A stretch of 64,000 bases of DNA, taken from assembly GCA_964458935.1 (NCBI GenBank), contig CAYWKS010000012.1, positions 1 to 64,000 of the forward strand. Direction: 5' to 3'. Below are positions 1-8,615 of this stretch, in pieces; positions within the stretch are counted from its first letter, which is position 1, and each line of letters begins with the position of its first letter. This DNA comes from CAYWKS01 sp964458935 (GTDB lineage: Bacteria > Planctomycetota > Phycisphaerae > Phycisphaerales > Zrk34). Made by a program: the position numbers and the translations under genes. The notes under the pieces are model-generated. The model was not told the DNA's origin, did no database searches, and worked only from the letters and a program-made list of their open reading frames with translations.

Positions 1-3
1 CAA

Positions 4-76
<73 letters not shown>

Positions 77-89
77 GGGTCAGTGCTCA

Positions 90-119
90 ATCATAGCATC
101 GGGGCGCGCCGCATCGCAA
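90..119 (-). promoter_or_regulatory. Sigma70-like promoter of tRNA-Gly
   Basis: On the minus strand: -35 TTGCGA (119..114), 18-nt spacer, -10 TATGAT (95..90). Transcription would start near 83, a few bases before the mature tRNA 5' end at 76. Confidence 0.7.
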
Positions 120-229
120 TAGGTCCCACGATTACAGGGTGTACAGGCGTCACCCATGCCCGCCGTGTCTTCTTAGCCGCTGCGCGACGTTGCGGCTGCT
201 CGCGGCGTTCCGTGACCCGGTTGCGGGGC

Positions 230-430
230 CTACTGCCGGGTCCTGGCAGGTGCGTCATCGGTGGTGCCAGTCGGCTTGGGTGCTGCCTCTTGATCGCCGC
301 CGATCCTGGGCACGCTCTTCATCGCCTTGGCGGTGTCGGCCAGCCCCAGCACGGTGTAGTGCTTGAACGGGGTGCGGTAGTCGACGTGCCGCATGATCCG
401 TTGTTCGTCACCGAGAGGTACATCGGGCAC
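230..430 (-). CDS. Short hypothetical ORF or gene remnant
   Basis: A GTG-initiated 66-codon frame with strongly coding-like codon choice (mostly G or C in third positions) through the central RHVDYRTPFKHYTVLGLADT stretch, and a charged, low-complexity tail. No recognisable domain and no clear ribosome binding site. Sequence just upstream looks as though it belongs to another frame, so this may be the 3' end of a decayed gene. The rest of the 77-636 interval holds only the tRNA-Gly promoter and nothing else that I can identify. Confidence 0.3.
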   Translation of the reverse strand: MPDVPLGDEQRIMRHVDYRTPFKHYTVLGLADTAKAMKSVPRIGGDQEAAPKPTGTTDDAPARTRQ

Positions 431-636
431 AGCTCGAATATCACATGGGCGGCGGTGTCATGAGCGCGGCCAACGACGTTCGAGTCACCTTCGATGCCAT
501 TTTGGTACAGCCCGACACATCGCCCGATCGTCGGCCCACGGAACCGCATCCGCGGGTGCCGGCGGATCATGTCACCGGGTCGCGATGCCGCTCAGCGGGT
601 TGCCTTCCTGGCGAACGCGTGGCGCGGGGCGGGTCG

Positions 637-1953
637 TTAGAAGTGATCGAGCGATTCGTGTTCGACGTGCAGGTCGTGGCAGGCGCGGATGAAGCTGGCG
701 GCGCTCCAGGCCTGGAAGGCCTTGCCCATGGGTCGGCCCGTCACGCCGTGGTGCCACTCATTGAACTCCCATGGCTGCGTGATGCCCAGGGCGCAGAGGT
801 CGGCGAGCTTGACCAGTTCGCGTCTGGCCAGGTCGGTCATGCCCAGCTTGTAGATGTAGCGGACCCACATGCCGCCGATGAACGGCCAGATGCCGGCGTT
901 GTGGTAGTGGTTGGGCAGGTTGAGCAGGTTGACGGTGTAGTAGCTTCGCCAGTCGGGATCGCCCGCCTGGACCGTGGGGTACAGGTTCTTGACCGGCGCC
1001 GGTTCGTTGGCGCCGACGCCCCAGAGGAAGCGAAAGGTCATCTCCGCGCGGTCGCGGTCGATCAGGCCGGTCAGGTACGCCAGCAGGTTGGCGTACACGT
1101 CGCACCGCCAGGAGAAGCTGAACGGGGAGATCTGGGCGACGAGGTACCGGGTGTCGCCGAGCGAGAACTGGGTCTCGGCGAACGTGGGTTGACCGCCGCC
1201 GTCGGCAACGGCGAGGGTCGTCGGCCAGAAGTCGTCGAGGATGACCGCCTTGACGTGGGCGGCCCAGCGTTCGTAATCGTCGGCCCGGTCGTGATCCTCG
1301 AAGTGGCGGAGGACCTGCGCGTAGCAGATCAGCGAGCGATGCCACAACACCTCGTCGTAGAGCACGTGGTAGCTGTGGCCGAACAGGTCGGTCCAGTCGC
1401 CGGCCTCGGGGATCTCGAGCAGCCCGCAGTTGTTGGAGTCATGGGCGCTGAGCCAGTCCATGGCGCGTTGCAACGTGCCGCGGTGTTCCTCGATGATGGA
1501 CCAGTCGCCGGTGATGTGGGCGAAGCGTGAAGCGGCGATGATGATCCAGAGCACGCTGTCGATGGAGGAGATCCCGCCGATCCCGCAATACTCCGGTTCA
1601 TCGCAGTCGATGCGGACGTTGGCGGGGATCTGGCCGGTCGGCGACTGTCGGGACAGGAGTGTGTCGAGCGTGTTCCGCTGCGCCGCGCGGATGTCGTCGT
1701 CGTCGAGGTCGAGCGTCCAGATGACGGTCAGTGCCCCGTCGCGGGCCCAGACCGCCCGGTAGTTCACATCCGTGCCATGCACGCGGTTGTCCTCGATCGA
1801 GCACGCGGAGAAGCCCTTGGGCGTGATGTTGCGGCGGATGGCCTCGATGGCCTTGTCGTACCCGAGGCACAACAGCTCACGCTCGGCGGTGGTCAGCTCG
1901 CGATACTCGTCGGGATGAAAAAGGATCTCAGGGGGCATGGGCTCAGGTCTCAC
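637..1953 (-). CDS. (alpha/alpha)6-barrel glucosidase, GH100 neutral invertase / debranching-enzyme-like
   Basis: A 438-aa cytosolic protein without a signal peptide. The NYRAVWARDGA segment (residues ~64-74), the EAGDWTD segment (~205) and the HYHNAGIWPFIGG segment (~350) are typical of the alpha/alpha-toroid glucosidases that include GH100 alkaline/neutral invertases and amylo-alpha-1,6-glucosidases. From sequence alone I cannot decide between hydrolysis of sucrose and of an alpha-1,6-glucan. The GTG start directly abuts the stop codon of the sucrose-phosphate synthase gene (an ATG five codons later is the alternative), so the two are surely cotranscribed. This context favours a role in sucrose turnover. 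Confidence 0.75.
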   Translation of the reverse strand: MRPEPMPPEILFHPDEYRELTTAERELLCLGYDKAIEAIRRNITPKGFSACSIEDNRVHGTDVNYRAVWARDGALTVIWTLDLDDDDIRAAQRNTLDTLLSRQSPTGQIPANVRIDCDEPEYCGIGGISSIDSVLWIIIAASRFAHITGDWSIIEEHRGTLQRAMDWLSAHDSNNCGLLEIPEAGDWTDLFGHSYHVLYDEVLWHRSLICYAQVLRHFEDHDRADDYERWAAHVKAVILDDFWPTTLAVADGGGQPTFAETQFSLGDTRYLVAQISPFSFSWRCDVYANLLAYLTGLIDRDRAEMTFRFLWGVGANEPAPVKNLYPTVQAGDPDWRSYYTVNLLNLPNHYHNAGIWPFIGGMWVRYIYKLGMTDLARRELVKLADLCALGITQPWEFNEWHHGVTGRPMGKAFQAWSAASFIRACHDLHVEHESLDHF

Positions 1954-3261
1954 TCATCGGTCGCCGCCGCGGCTGGACGCCAGCTCGTCTTCATGCTGGT
2001 CGTACCGGCCGCGGTACGGGTCGAATACGGCGAGGGTGCGCTTGGCGATGCCGGTCCAGCCGAACTGTCGACGGGCAAACCGCGCGCCTTCGACCGACAA
2101 CCGCTCACGCAACGATTCGTACCGCAGCGGCATGCACGTCAGCGCCGCGTACTCGGCCGGGCACTGGGGGTCGGCGAACAGGGCGTTGTCGCCGAAACTC
2201 ACCAGGTCGTGCAACCCCCCGAAGATCGTGAGCACCGCGGGCGTGCCGCACGCCATCGCTTCAACGGCGGTCATGCCGAACGGCTCGTAACGGCTGGGCA
2301 GCGCGAACACGCCCGCCGCCCGGTAGTGGTCGGCCATGTCGTCGTCATCGATGTAGCCCAGCCAGCGGATGTGGTCGCCGACGCCCAGCTCACCGGCCAG
2401 CGACTTCCACTCATCGATCAGTTCCTGGTCGGCGTCGGAGTTGGCCCCCATCGCGAGCATCAGCCGCGCGTCGGGCACGAGCTGGCGGATGTGCGGGTGC
2501 GCGCGGATGAGCAGGTCGACGCCCTTGTTGCGGGCCGCGCGGCCCACGCAGTACACGTCCGTCTCCCGGTAGCCCAGCTTCTCGCGGACCGCGCGGAGCC
2601 CGGTCGGTTGAACCGGCGTGTACCGCGATTCGTCGATGCCCGGCGGGATCATGGTCGTGTGATCCCGCGGGATGCCGTACTGTTCGTGAAGCAGGTCGAT
2701 CTGCTGGTAGGACGTGGCGATGACGTGGTCGCAGTTGCGGTAGGTGAGGAACTCCTTGTTGATCCGTTCCTCGAAGCGGTACCGCGGGTCGTCTTCCTGG
2801 CCGGCCTCCTTCATCTCCTCGCGCTTCCACCAGCCCAGCGAATGGGGCGTGTGGACGTGGGGGATGCGAAGCTCTTCGGCGATGCGCTGGCCGGCCCACC
2901 CGGCGTCCCAGTAGTGGCTGTTGACCACGTCGTACCGCCGCTTGCCGCCCTGGACCTGGGCGAGCAGGTTGGTCACGAAGTCGCCGATGTGGTCGTGCAT
3001 GTCTTCCTTGCGGATGAACTCGCGCCCGCCGAACGGGATCCGCCACACCCGCAGGTTGCGGTTGATCCGGTCGATCGCCGGCTGGTTCTCGAAGCGGCGC
3101 GTCACCACATCCACGCGATAGCCCAGGCGGCTGAACCGCTTGGCCAGTTCGAGGACGAAGACGACCTGCCCGCCGGTGTCGGGCTTGCCCAGCTCGGGCT
3201 CGGCCGAGACGTACCCGTGCAGCGAGATCATCATGATCGAGCCATGCTTGGCCGCACTCAT
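1954..3261 (-). CDS. Sucrose-phosphate synthase-like GT4 glycosyltransferase
   Basis: 435 aa. It should transfer glucose from a nucleotide sugar to fructose-6-phosphate, giving sucrose-6-phosphate in the cytosol. Visible features of the SPS/sucrose synthase branch of GT4: an N-terminal GKPDTGGQ loop (residues ~25-32) for the acceptor domain, HTPHSLG (~138), VGRAARNKGVD (~239) and the retaining GT4 E-x7-E motif in EPFGMTAVE (E326/E334). The ATG at 3261 has a strong AGGAG Shine-Dalgarno and overlaps the upstream phosphatase stop by 4 bp (ATGA). A much longer in-frame upstream extension is only the antisense/shadow of the phosphatase gene. Sucrose synthase activity is an alternative, but the adjacent phosphatase argues for SPS. 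Confidence 0.88.
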   Translation of the reverse strand: MSAAKHGSIMMISLHGYVSAEPELGKPDTGGQVVFVLELAKRFSRLGYRVDVVTRRFENQPAIDRINRNLRVWRIPFGGREFIRKEDMHDHIGDFVTNLLAQVQGGKRRYDVVNSHYWDAGWAGQRIAEELRIPHVHTPHSLGWWKREEMKEAGQEDDPRYRFEERINKEFLTYRNCDHVIATSYQQIDLLHEQYGIPRDHTTMIPPGIDESRYTPVQPTGLRAVREKLGYRETDVYCVGRAARNKGVDLLIRAHPHIRQLVPDARLMLAMGANSDADQELIDEWKSLAGELGVGDHIRWLGYIDDDDMADHYRAAGVFALPSRYEPFGMTAVEAMACGTPAVLTIFGGLHDLVSFGDNALFADPQCPAEYAALTCMPLRYESLRERLSVEGARFARRQFGWTGIAKRTLAVFDPYRGRYDQHEDELASSRGGDR

Positions 3262-4064
3262 GTCAGCTCCTTTTCGCAATGGTGCCCGGGCGTCAGGGGC
3301 GCATGCCAGTATCGCAGACCTTCGATCAGCCCGCCCGCGCACCGGCCCGCGGCGAAGCAGACGCGGGCGGGATCGACGGCGTCCCGCAGCTCCGGGCGGG
3401 CGTTGCCGACCACGATCCCCTTCGCCGCGACGGCGAACATGCTCAGGTCGTTCGCCGAATCCCCCGCCACGACCAGATGCGCCGCGTCGACGGCCAGTCG
3501 CTCGGCCACGTATCGCGTCGCGGCGCCCTTGTCCGCGCCCGGTGGAAGGACATCCAGGTCGCTGGCGCCGCTGGCGATGATCTGCGCCTCGACCCCGGCC
3601 GCCCGCAGCGCTTCTCGGGCACGCGCCTGGTCCGCGCCATGGGGCACGGCGTAGCTCGCCTTCAGCGGCGTCTGCATCTGCTCGGCGTGCGGTGTGAAGC
3701 CCAGGTCGGCCATCACGCGGTCGATCGGGTCGCGTGACCAGCCCGCGAACCGCTCGGCCCAGGCCTCGTCCGGCTCGCCGCCGATCGCGACCTGCGTGCC
3801 CATGGCCGTGATCAGGGCGCACGGTTGCACGCGCACGGGCAGGGCGGCAAGCGTGCGCCCCACGCTCTCGCGCGGTCGGCTGGAATTCAAGGCCAGGTGC
3901 AGCCTCGGCGAGTGGTCGAGTGCCTCGACGAATTCGCGCAGCGCCTCGTCGTCGCCGACAAGCGTGTCGTCGATATCACTGACCAGCAACCATTCGGGGG
4001 ATGTATCGCCGTCCACCGGCGGCACGATAGACCCGTCGCCGTGACCAAGCAAGCGTACCGACAT
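3258..4064 (-). CDS. Sucrose-6F-phosphate phosphohydrolase, HAD superfamily
   Basis: 268 aa, close to the usual size of stand-alone bacterial SPPs. HAD motif I is DIDDTL (residues 30-35, nucleophile D30 and general acid D32), motif II is in LALNSSR (~57-63), and motifs III/IV are the conserved Lys and GDSANDLSMF (~200). It removes phosphate from sucrose-6-phosphate made by the next gene. The product pair gives a complete two-step sucrose pathway, and the 4-bp overlap suggests translational coupling. The start codon lacks a good Shine-Dalgarno. The gene begins 23 bp after the cupin gene in the same direction. Confidence 0.87.
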   Translation of the reverse strand: MSVRLLGHGDGSIVPPVDGDTSPEWLLVSDIDDTLVGDDEALREFVEALDHSPRLHLALNSSRPRESVGRTLAALPVRVQPCALITAMGTQVAIGGEPDEAWAERFAGWSRDPIDRVMADLGFTPHAEQMQTPLKASYAVPHGADQARAREALRAAGVEAQIIASGASDLDVLPPGADKGAATRYVAERLAVDAAHLVVAGDSANDLSMFAVAAKGIVVGNARPELRDAVDPARVCFAAGRCAGGLIEGLRYWHAPLTPGHHCEKELT

Positions 4065-4087
4065 GTTCGCGCGGCCGCGCCCGCCCG

Positions 4088-4492
4088 TCAGGTGTGGCTG
4101 GACGGCCCCTCGATACAGATGGTGACGAGGAGCCGGCTCGCTTGAGCAGCTCGCACGTCGTGACGAACGCCCGGCGCCAGCCGCAACAACCGACCCGCCG
4201 GCAAGTCGTGCGCCGACGATTCGGTCCCGATCGTCACGTGACCCGACAGCGTCTGGATCAACACCGACCCATCGATGACGTGATCAGCGAGCGTCCCGCC
4301 GGCCTCGAAGATGAACAGCGCCGCGGTCATCGGCCCGTGCTTGAACAGCGCGATCTGGTGGTGACCGTTCGCCATGCTTGATGGCTCGACGGCCAACTGC
4401 TCCGCCGTGTGCTGCAGGTCGATGACCTCCTCGGCGGGAGCGAAACGCACCTGGGGATGCTGCCGCTTGTTGTCCGTGAATAGGCTGCCCAT
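4088..4492 (-). CDS. Small cupin-domain protein
   Basis: 134 aa. The ATG at 4492 follows an AGGAGCC Shine-Dalgarno. The single conserved beta-barrel is recognisable from FIFEAGGTLADHVIDGSV followed by a GxxxI...L.PGxxHD pattern (LRLAPGVRHDV). The lone H in the first motif and the H in APGVRHD are candidate metal ligands. The exact ligand or reaction cannot be told. It lies 23 bp upstream of the sucrose-phosphate phosphatase gene and may be part of that transcription unit, perhaps as a sensor-type or stress protein. Confidence 0.75.
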   Translation of the reverse strand: MGSLFTDNKRQHPQVRFAPAEEVIDLQHTAEQLAVEPSSMANGHHQIALFKHGPMTAALFIFEAGGTLADHVIDGSVLIQTLSGHVTIGTESSAHDLPAGRLLRLAPGVRHDVRAAQASRLLVTICIEGPSSHT

Positions 4493-4614
4493 CGTCGGCT
4501 CCTGTGAGTTGCGGTTGCTGCGGGGATATAGCGATCGGCTCACCAACATGCTTGGCCAAGCGACCGCGGCCGTCCAGTTCCCGCCGCTGCAAATCCCGCG
4601 GGCGGCCGGGTTGT

Positions 4615-6258
4615 TTACTCGGCCGATCGGTCGGCGAGTTCGGAGCCGCGGTGCTGTAGCTGGCACCAGCGCAACGCCAGTCCGCGCTGCGGCCGCGGGC
4701 GGGTCAGGGTCAGCGTGTGGCGTCCCTCGGTGAGGGCCAGCCGCACCGCCGCGGTGTTGCCCCACACGCCCCGCGTGTACGGGACGGGCACATCGACGCC
4801 CCGGCCGCCGTCGACCGCCACGCGGACCACCTGCCCGTGGTTGACCGCGGCGACACGAAGGGTCAGGTCGTAGCCGCCGGCTTCCGGCACGTCGAGTTCA
4901 TACGTGATCCGCGGGGGGTGGCCCCATCGCTCGCCGTACTTGGGCATATAGACCTGCCGGCCGCCGGTCAGGCAGGGGTGCACCTGGGCATGTTCGATCG
5001 ATTCAAAGGCTTCAGCTTCGATGTGCAGGAGCCCCGGGCGGTCCGCGGGGCGGCTTTCATCGGACGCTCGGGCCATGCGACGGGCGAGGTCCCCCGGTAT
5101 CCGCGGCCGCGTCAGAGGCGGCCGCGCGGCGGTTTCCTCGGCGATGGCGTCGGCGAGGCGATGCAGCCGGCCCGTCCGCGCGTCGTTGCCCATCGCGGCG
5201 GCGATCCAGCGCATCTGCCGGGTCTCTTGAAACGCCTCGGCGTGAGAGCGGAACGCGGCTTCCGCCAGGAAGTCGGCCCCGGATCGACCCTCCCAGAATC
5301 CCTTCTCGAACGCCCCGCCGCGGATCGTCCGCCAGCCTTGTCTGCCGAGGTAGCCGGTGGCGGCGTGGCCGGGGAAGCGAATGCCCCAGGTCGGGATGCC
5401 GAACGCCCGGTTGGTCATCCGCGTGAACCACGAGCGCGGGCCGCACTTGCCGCCGCCCCGGATGATCTTGGGGAACGTCCGCACGCCCCGTCCCCAGTCC
5501 GGTGTCTTGCGGTGGACCTCGCCGATGATCGTTGCCACGTCACGCCGCACCACCAGGTCCGGTCGAAGCGTGCGCAGCATCTGCCGGGCCCATGACAGCT
5601 CGAGGTCGCTGGCCTGCGAGTTGACGACCATGCGGTACTCCCACACCGACAGGTCGCCGAAGCTGGGGAACAGCTCGCCGTCGAGGTGAGCACTCTTGAA
5701 GTGGTGGTATCGGCCGATCGGGTCGATCACGCCGCGATCCCCGAAGCAGGTAATCGGCGCGGCGTGGGCGAGGGCCGTCGCGACGGCCAGCCGGAGGTTG
5801 ATCCCCTCGCGGGCCGCGGCGTCGGCCTGATCGATCTCGCGCCAGACGGTCAGCGAATCGATCCAGCGACCGTCGGCCGGCTCGCCGCCCAGCAGATAAA
5901 GCCGCGTCACCGACCTGTCGCCCATCACCCACCGGAGCAAGTCGCGGTTGGCGTCGTTCGCCTTCATCCACGCGCTCAAGGCGCGGGGCCCGACCTCGTT
6001 CAACAGTTGATGCTGCGCCGCCGCTCGGGCGAACGCTTCATCGGCAAGCAGGCCGGCGATCGCCTGCCGCGACGGATCGGCCGGGGTCTTGTCCTGAAGC
6101 GCGGCCGCAAGCTGATCGTGGTAAGGCTCGAGGTCACCGGCTTGCATCGCCTCGCGGAGATCCGAGTCGTCCGGAAACGCCGCCTGCGCTGAAGCAACGA
6201 TTATCCAGGCCAAGCTGAATATCGCCATCATCGCGGTGTCACGGGTAAGCCTGTTCAT
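4615..6258 (-). CDS. Exported transglutaminase-like protein with C-terminal carbohydrate-binding-like domain
   Basis: 547 aa with an N-terminal signal peptide (MNRLTRD then a hydrophobic stretch ending ...ASAQA). The middle contains GGKCGPRSWFTRMTNRAFGIP followed later by FPGHAATGY. This Cys...His spacing is that of the transglutaminase-like papain fold, with the Asp less clear. The last ~120 residues (IEAEAFESIEHAQV... through DVPEAGGYDLTLRV) resemble a CBM6-type beta-sandwich. It probably acts outside the cytoplasmic membrane on a polymer, but the substrate is unknown. The start was chosen for the signal peptide and the AGGA box 8-11 nt upstream. The gene is separated by 122 bp from the cupin gene downstream. 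Confidence 0.65.
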   Translation of the reverse strand: MNRLTRDTAMMAIFSLAWIIVASAQAAFPDDSDLREAMQAGDLEPYHDQLAAALQDKTPADPSRQAIAGLLADEAFARAAAQHQLLNEVGPRALSAWMKANDANRDLLRWVMGDRSVTRLYLLGGEPADGRWIDSLTVWREIDQADAAAREGINLRLAVATALAHAAPITCFGDRGVIDPIGRYHHFKSAHLDGELFPSFGDLSVWEYRMVVNSQASDLELSWARQMLRTLRPDLVVRRDVATIIGEVHRKTPDWGRGVRTFPKIIRGGGKCGPRSWFTRMTNRAFGIPTWGIRFPGHAATGYLGRQGWRTIRGGAFEKGFWEGRSGADFLAEAAFRSHAEAFQETRQMRWIAAAMGNDARTGRLHRLADAIAEETAARPPLTRPRIPGDLARRMARASDESRPADRPGLLHIEAEAFESIEHAQVHPCLTGGRQVYMPKYGERWGHPPRITYELDVPEAGGYDLTLRVAAVNHGQVVRVAVDGGRGVDVPVPYTRGVWGNTAAVRLALTEGRHTLTLTRPRPQRGLALRWCQLQHRGSELADRSAE

Positions 6259-6392
6259 CGTACTGTCCTGCGTACAAGAGGGGGTAACTGGCCTGAAACG
6301 TGGGCATGTTCGCCGGGCACGGCCCAACACGATAGCACCGGGCGGGCGGGCAAACGACAGCCAGTTGCAAGAGGCAAGGACGCCGGCGGGTG

Positions 6393-7268
6393 TTACTTGT
6401 AGGCGGCCGGGGCCTCGGGCGCCTCGGGCTCCGCATTGGTGGCGCTGTCGTCGCCCATCCCCGCCCGGGGGATCAGCGACTCGTTGACCTGGCCCATCGG
6501 CTTGAGATAGACCTCCACCCGACGATTGGGCTGGGCGCCGCGGCGGGCGTTCTGCACGACCGGGCGATACTTCGAGTAGCCGCTGACGGCGGTGCGGACA
6601 TCGGCGATCCCGGCTTCGCTGAGCGCATCGCGGACCGCGATCGCGCGATGCACTGAAAGGTGCCAGTTGGTCGGGTGGTTCTGCTTGGTGCTCGGCCGGC
6701 TGATGGGGACGCTGTCCGTGTGACCGACCACGCGGACCTCGTACCTGCGGGCCGACTCACTGTTGAAGATCTCGGCAAGCTGGCGGATAGCGCGGCGGGC
6801 GTTGGTCGACAGCTCGGCCGAGCCCAGGCCGAACGTGAGGTCCGCGTCGAACTTCACGGCCTGCGTGACCGGGTCGAAGGTCGCCAGGCCCGGGTGCTGC
6901 ATGGCGAAGTCCTTCAGCGCGTTCTCCACCTCCACCGGGAGCCGCGGGCCCCGTGCGGCGAGCCGCTCGTTCTCCGAGCGCAGTTGGACATTCTCGTTGC
7001 GAAGCTGGTCGAGCTCGGCCTGGAGACGATCTCGCTCGGTCATCAACTCCGAGACCGTTTGCGTCGCATCACTGCCGGTTTGCTGCAGCAGGCGAATCCG
7101 TTCGTTCAACTCGCTGACCTGCGACTGCAGTTCGACCACGCGCTCCTGCAGCTTGCGATTGGCGGTGGTCAGTTCGTCGATCTTGCGTTGGGCTTCGCAG
7201 CCGGTGAACGAGCCGAGCCCGGCCAGGGCGAAGACCACGAGCATGCAGGTCGTCAGGGCGGATTTCAT
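6393..7268 (-). CDS. OmpA-family peptidoglycan-binding lipoprotein with coiled coil
   Basis: 291 aa. The signal peptide ends in a lipobox-like GSFTGC. It is followed by a ~100-residue coiled coil (heptad-rich KLQERVVELQSQVSELNERI and onward) and a C-terminal OmpA/MotB domain with VVGHTDSVPI and the NRRVEVYL signature. It should anchor to a membrane by lipid and bind peptidoglycan. The ATG at 7268 has GAGAGGA 6-8 nt upstream and places the lipobox near residue 24; the longer frame starting at 7301 has no such support. It faces a divergent amidohydrolase gene 62 bp away. Confidence 0.85.
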   Translation of the reverse strand: MKSALTTCMLVVFALAGLGSFTGCEAQRKIDELTTANRKLQERVVELQSQVSELNERIRLLQQTGSDATQTVSELMTERDRLQAELDQLRNENVQLRSENERLAARGPRLPVEVENALKDFAMQHPGLATFDPVTQAVKFDADLTFGLGSAELSTNARRAIRQLAEIFNSESARRYEVRVVGHTDSVPISRPSTKQNHPTNWHLSVHRAIAVRDALSEAGIADVRTAVSGYSKYRPVVQNARRGAQPNRRVEVYLKPMGQVNESLIPRAGMGDDSATNAEPEAPEAPAAYK

Positions 7269-7289
7269 GAGGGCATCCTCTCGCGAGCG

Positions 7290-7319
7290 TTGAACCTTCA
7301 CTAATGTATCGTGTACTTA
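7290..7319 (+). promoter_or_regulatory. Sigma70-like promoter for the amidohydrolase gene
   Basis: -35 TTGAAC (7290-7295), 18-nt spacer, -10 TACTTA (7314-7319). The predicted transcription start falls 4-6 nt before the ATG at 7331, so the leader would be almost absent. The position argues against translation from the upstream ATG at 7304, which lies inside the spacer. Confidence 0.55.
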
Positions 7320-7330
7320 CGGTAAATCAA

Positions 7331-8614
7331 ATGACTGGACCACATGTTACCGCCCAACAGGCAGCGCCGTGTCGAGTCTTCTATGGAGGATCGGCGGTCG
7401 ACGGCGTCGGCATGAATTGCGCCCCGGGGGCCGTGGCCATCGCCGGGGGGCGCGTGTTGGCGGCCGGCGACCCGGACGAGGTGCTGCGGCGAGCCGGCGC
7501 CCACGCCGTGCGCGTCGATCTGCCCGATCGGCTGCTCATGCCGGGGCTGGTCAATGCCCACGTGCACCTGGAACTGACGGCGGTCGGCCCGCATCGGTAC
7601 ACCGGCGACTTCGTGGCATGGCTGGGCATGGTCCGCACGCACCTGCCCGATCCGCTGGACCCATTGAGCGAGGCGAACGCGGCGTATTTCGCCGACGCCG
7701 CGCGCCGGGGGGCCCGGCTGAGCCGCGACGCCGGTGTCACGACGGTCGGCGACATAAGTCGCTTCGAGCAGGTCACCCAGGCGGTGGCGGCGGAACGGAT
7801 GGCCGGCGTGAGCTATCGCGAGCTGTTCGGGCTCGGCCGACCTTTCGACGAGTCGGCGCTGCGGCACGTCGAGGGTGTGCGGCGCGGCACCCACCGGGTC
7901 GGCGCGATGCGGGTCGGGCTGCAGCCGCATGCCCCGTACTCGGCCGGCCCGCGGCTGTACGATGCGGCGGCCCGGTCGCGGCTGCCTGTGGCGACACACC
8001 TGGCCGAGTCCGACGAGGAGTTGCGATTCGTCGCCGCCGCCGAAGGCCGGTTCCGTGACATGCTCGAGCAGATCGGCAGGTGGGACGACGCGTTCGCCGC
8101 CGTCTATGCCGCGGCGCAGACCCCGGTCGGGTGGATGCGGCCCTACCTGCTAGGCCGTCCCTGGCTGCTGGCGCACTGCAACTACGCGACCGACGATGAC
8201 ATCAGCACGCTCGCAGAGACCGGCGCGAGCGTAGCCTACTGCCCGCGCGCCAGTGAATACTTCGGTCACAAGCGGCACCGCTACCGGGACATGCTCGACG
8301 CCGGCGTCAACGTCTGTCTCGGGACAGATTCGATCATCTGCCACGGTGACCTGAGCGTCCTCGCCGAGATGCGGCGTCTGCATCAGCGCGATCAGGCCGA
8401 CCCCGCCGGGCTGCTGGCGATGGGGACGACTCATGGCATGAAGGCGCTGGGTCTCGATCCGGCGGACGCCACGCTCGAGGCGGGCCGAACGCTGGCGGCC
8501 GGGCTGATCGCCGTCCGCTATGATCCGACCGAGCCGGTCGACGCGCTGCGGCAGGTGCTGCGATCGCGCGAACCGGCTGAGATCGACATCCTCCACGCTC
8601 CGCAAGGAGATTGA
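7331..8614 (+). CDS. Amidohydrolase (chlorohydrolase/deaminase-like, metal-dependent)
   Basis: 427 aa from the ATG at 7331. This is a member of the TRZ/ATZ and guanine/S-adenosylhomocysteine deaminase-like amidohydrolases: NAHVHLEL (metal-binding HxH), THLAESDEE, AHCNYATDDD, and a late LGTDS carrying the metal-binding Asp. Members hydrolyse amino or halogen groups from purines, pyrimidines, triazines or related compounds in the cytosol. The exact substrate is unknown. It shares a probable transcript with the dehydrogenase that begins 1 bp after its stop. Confidence 0.85.
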   Translation: MTGPHVTAQQAAPCRVFYGGSAVDGVGMNCAPGAVAIAGGRVLAAGDPDEVLRRAGAHAVRVDLPDRLLMPGLVNAHVHLELTAVGPHRYTGDFVAWLGMVRTHLPDPLDPLSEANAAYFADAARRGARLSRDAGVTTVGDISRFEQVTQAVAAERMAGVSYRELFGLGRPFDESALRHVEGVRRGTHRVGAMRVGLQPHAPYSAGPRLYDAAARSRLPVATHLAESDEELRFVAAAEGRFRDMLEQIGRWDDAFAAVYAAAQTPVGWMRPYLLGRPWLLAHCNYATDDDISTLAETGASVAYCPRASEYFGHKRHRYRDMLDAGVNVCLGTDSIICHGDLSVLAEMRRLHQRDQADPAGLLAMGTTHGMKALGLDPADATLEAGRTLAAGLIAVRYDPTEPVDALRQVLRSREPAEIDILHAPQGD

Positions 8615-8615
8615 C

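Noticed and set aside
7304..7331. An upstream ATG for the amidohydrolase
   Set aside because: It lies between the -35 and -10 boxes of the promoter at 7290-7319 and has no ribosome binding site.
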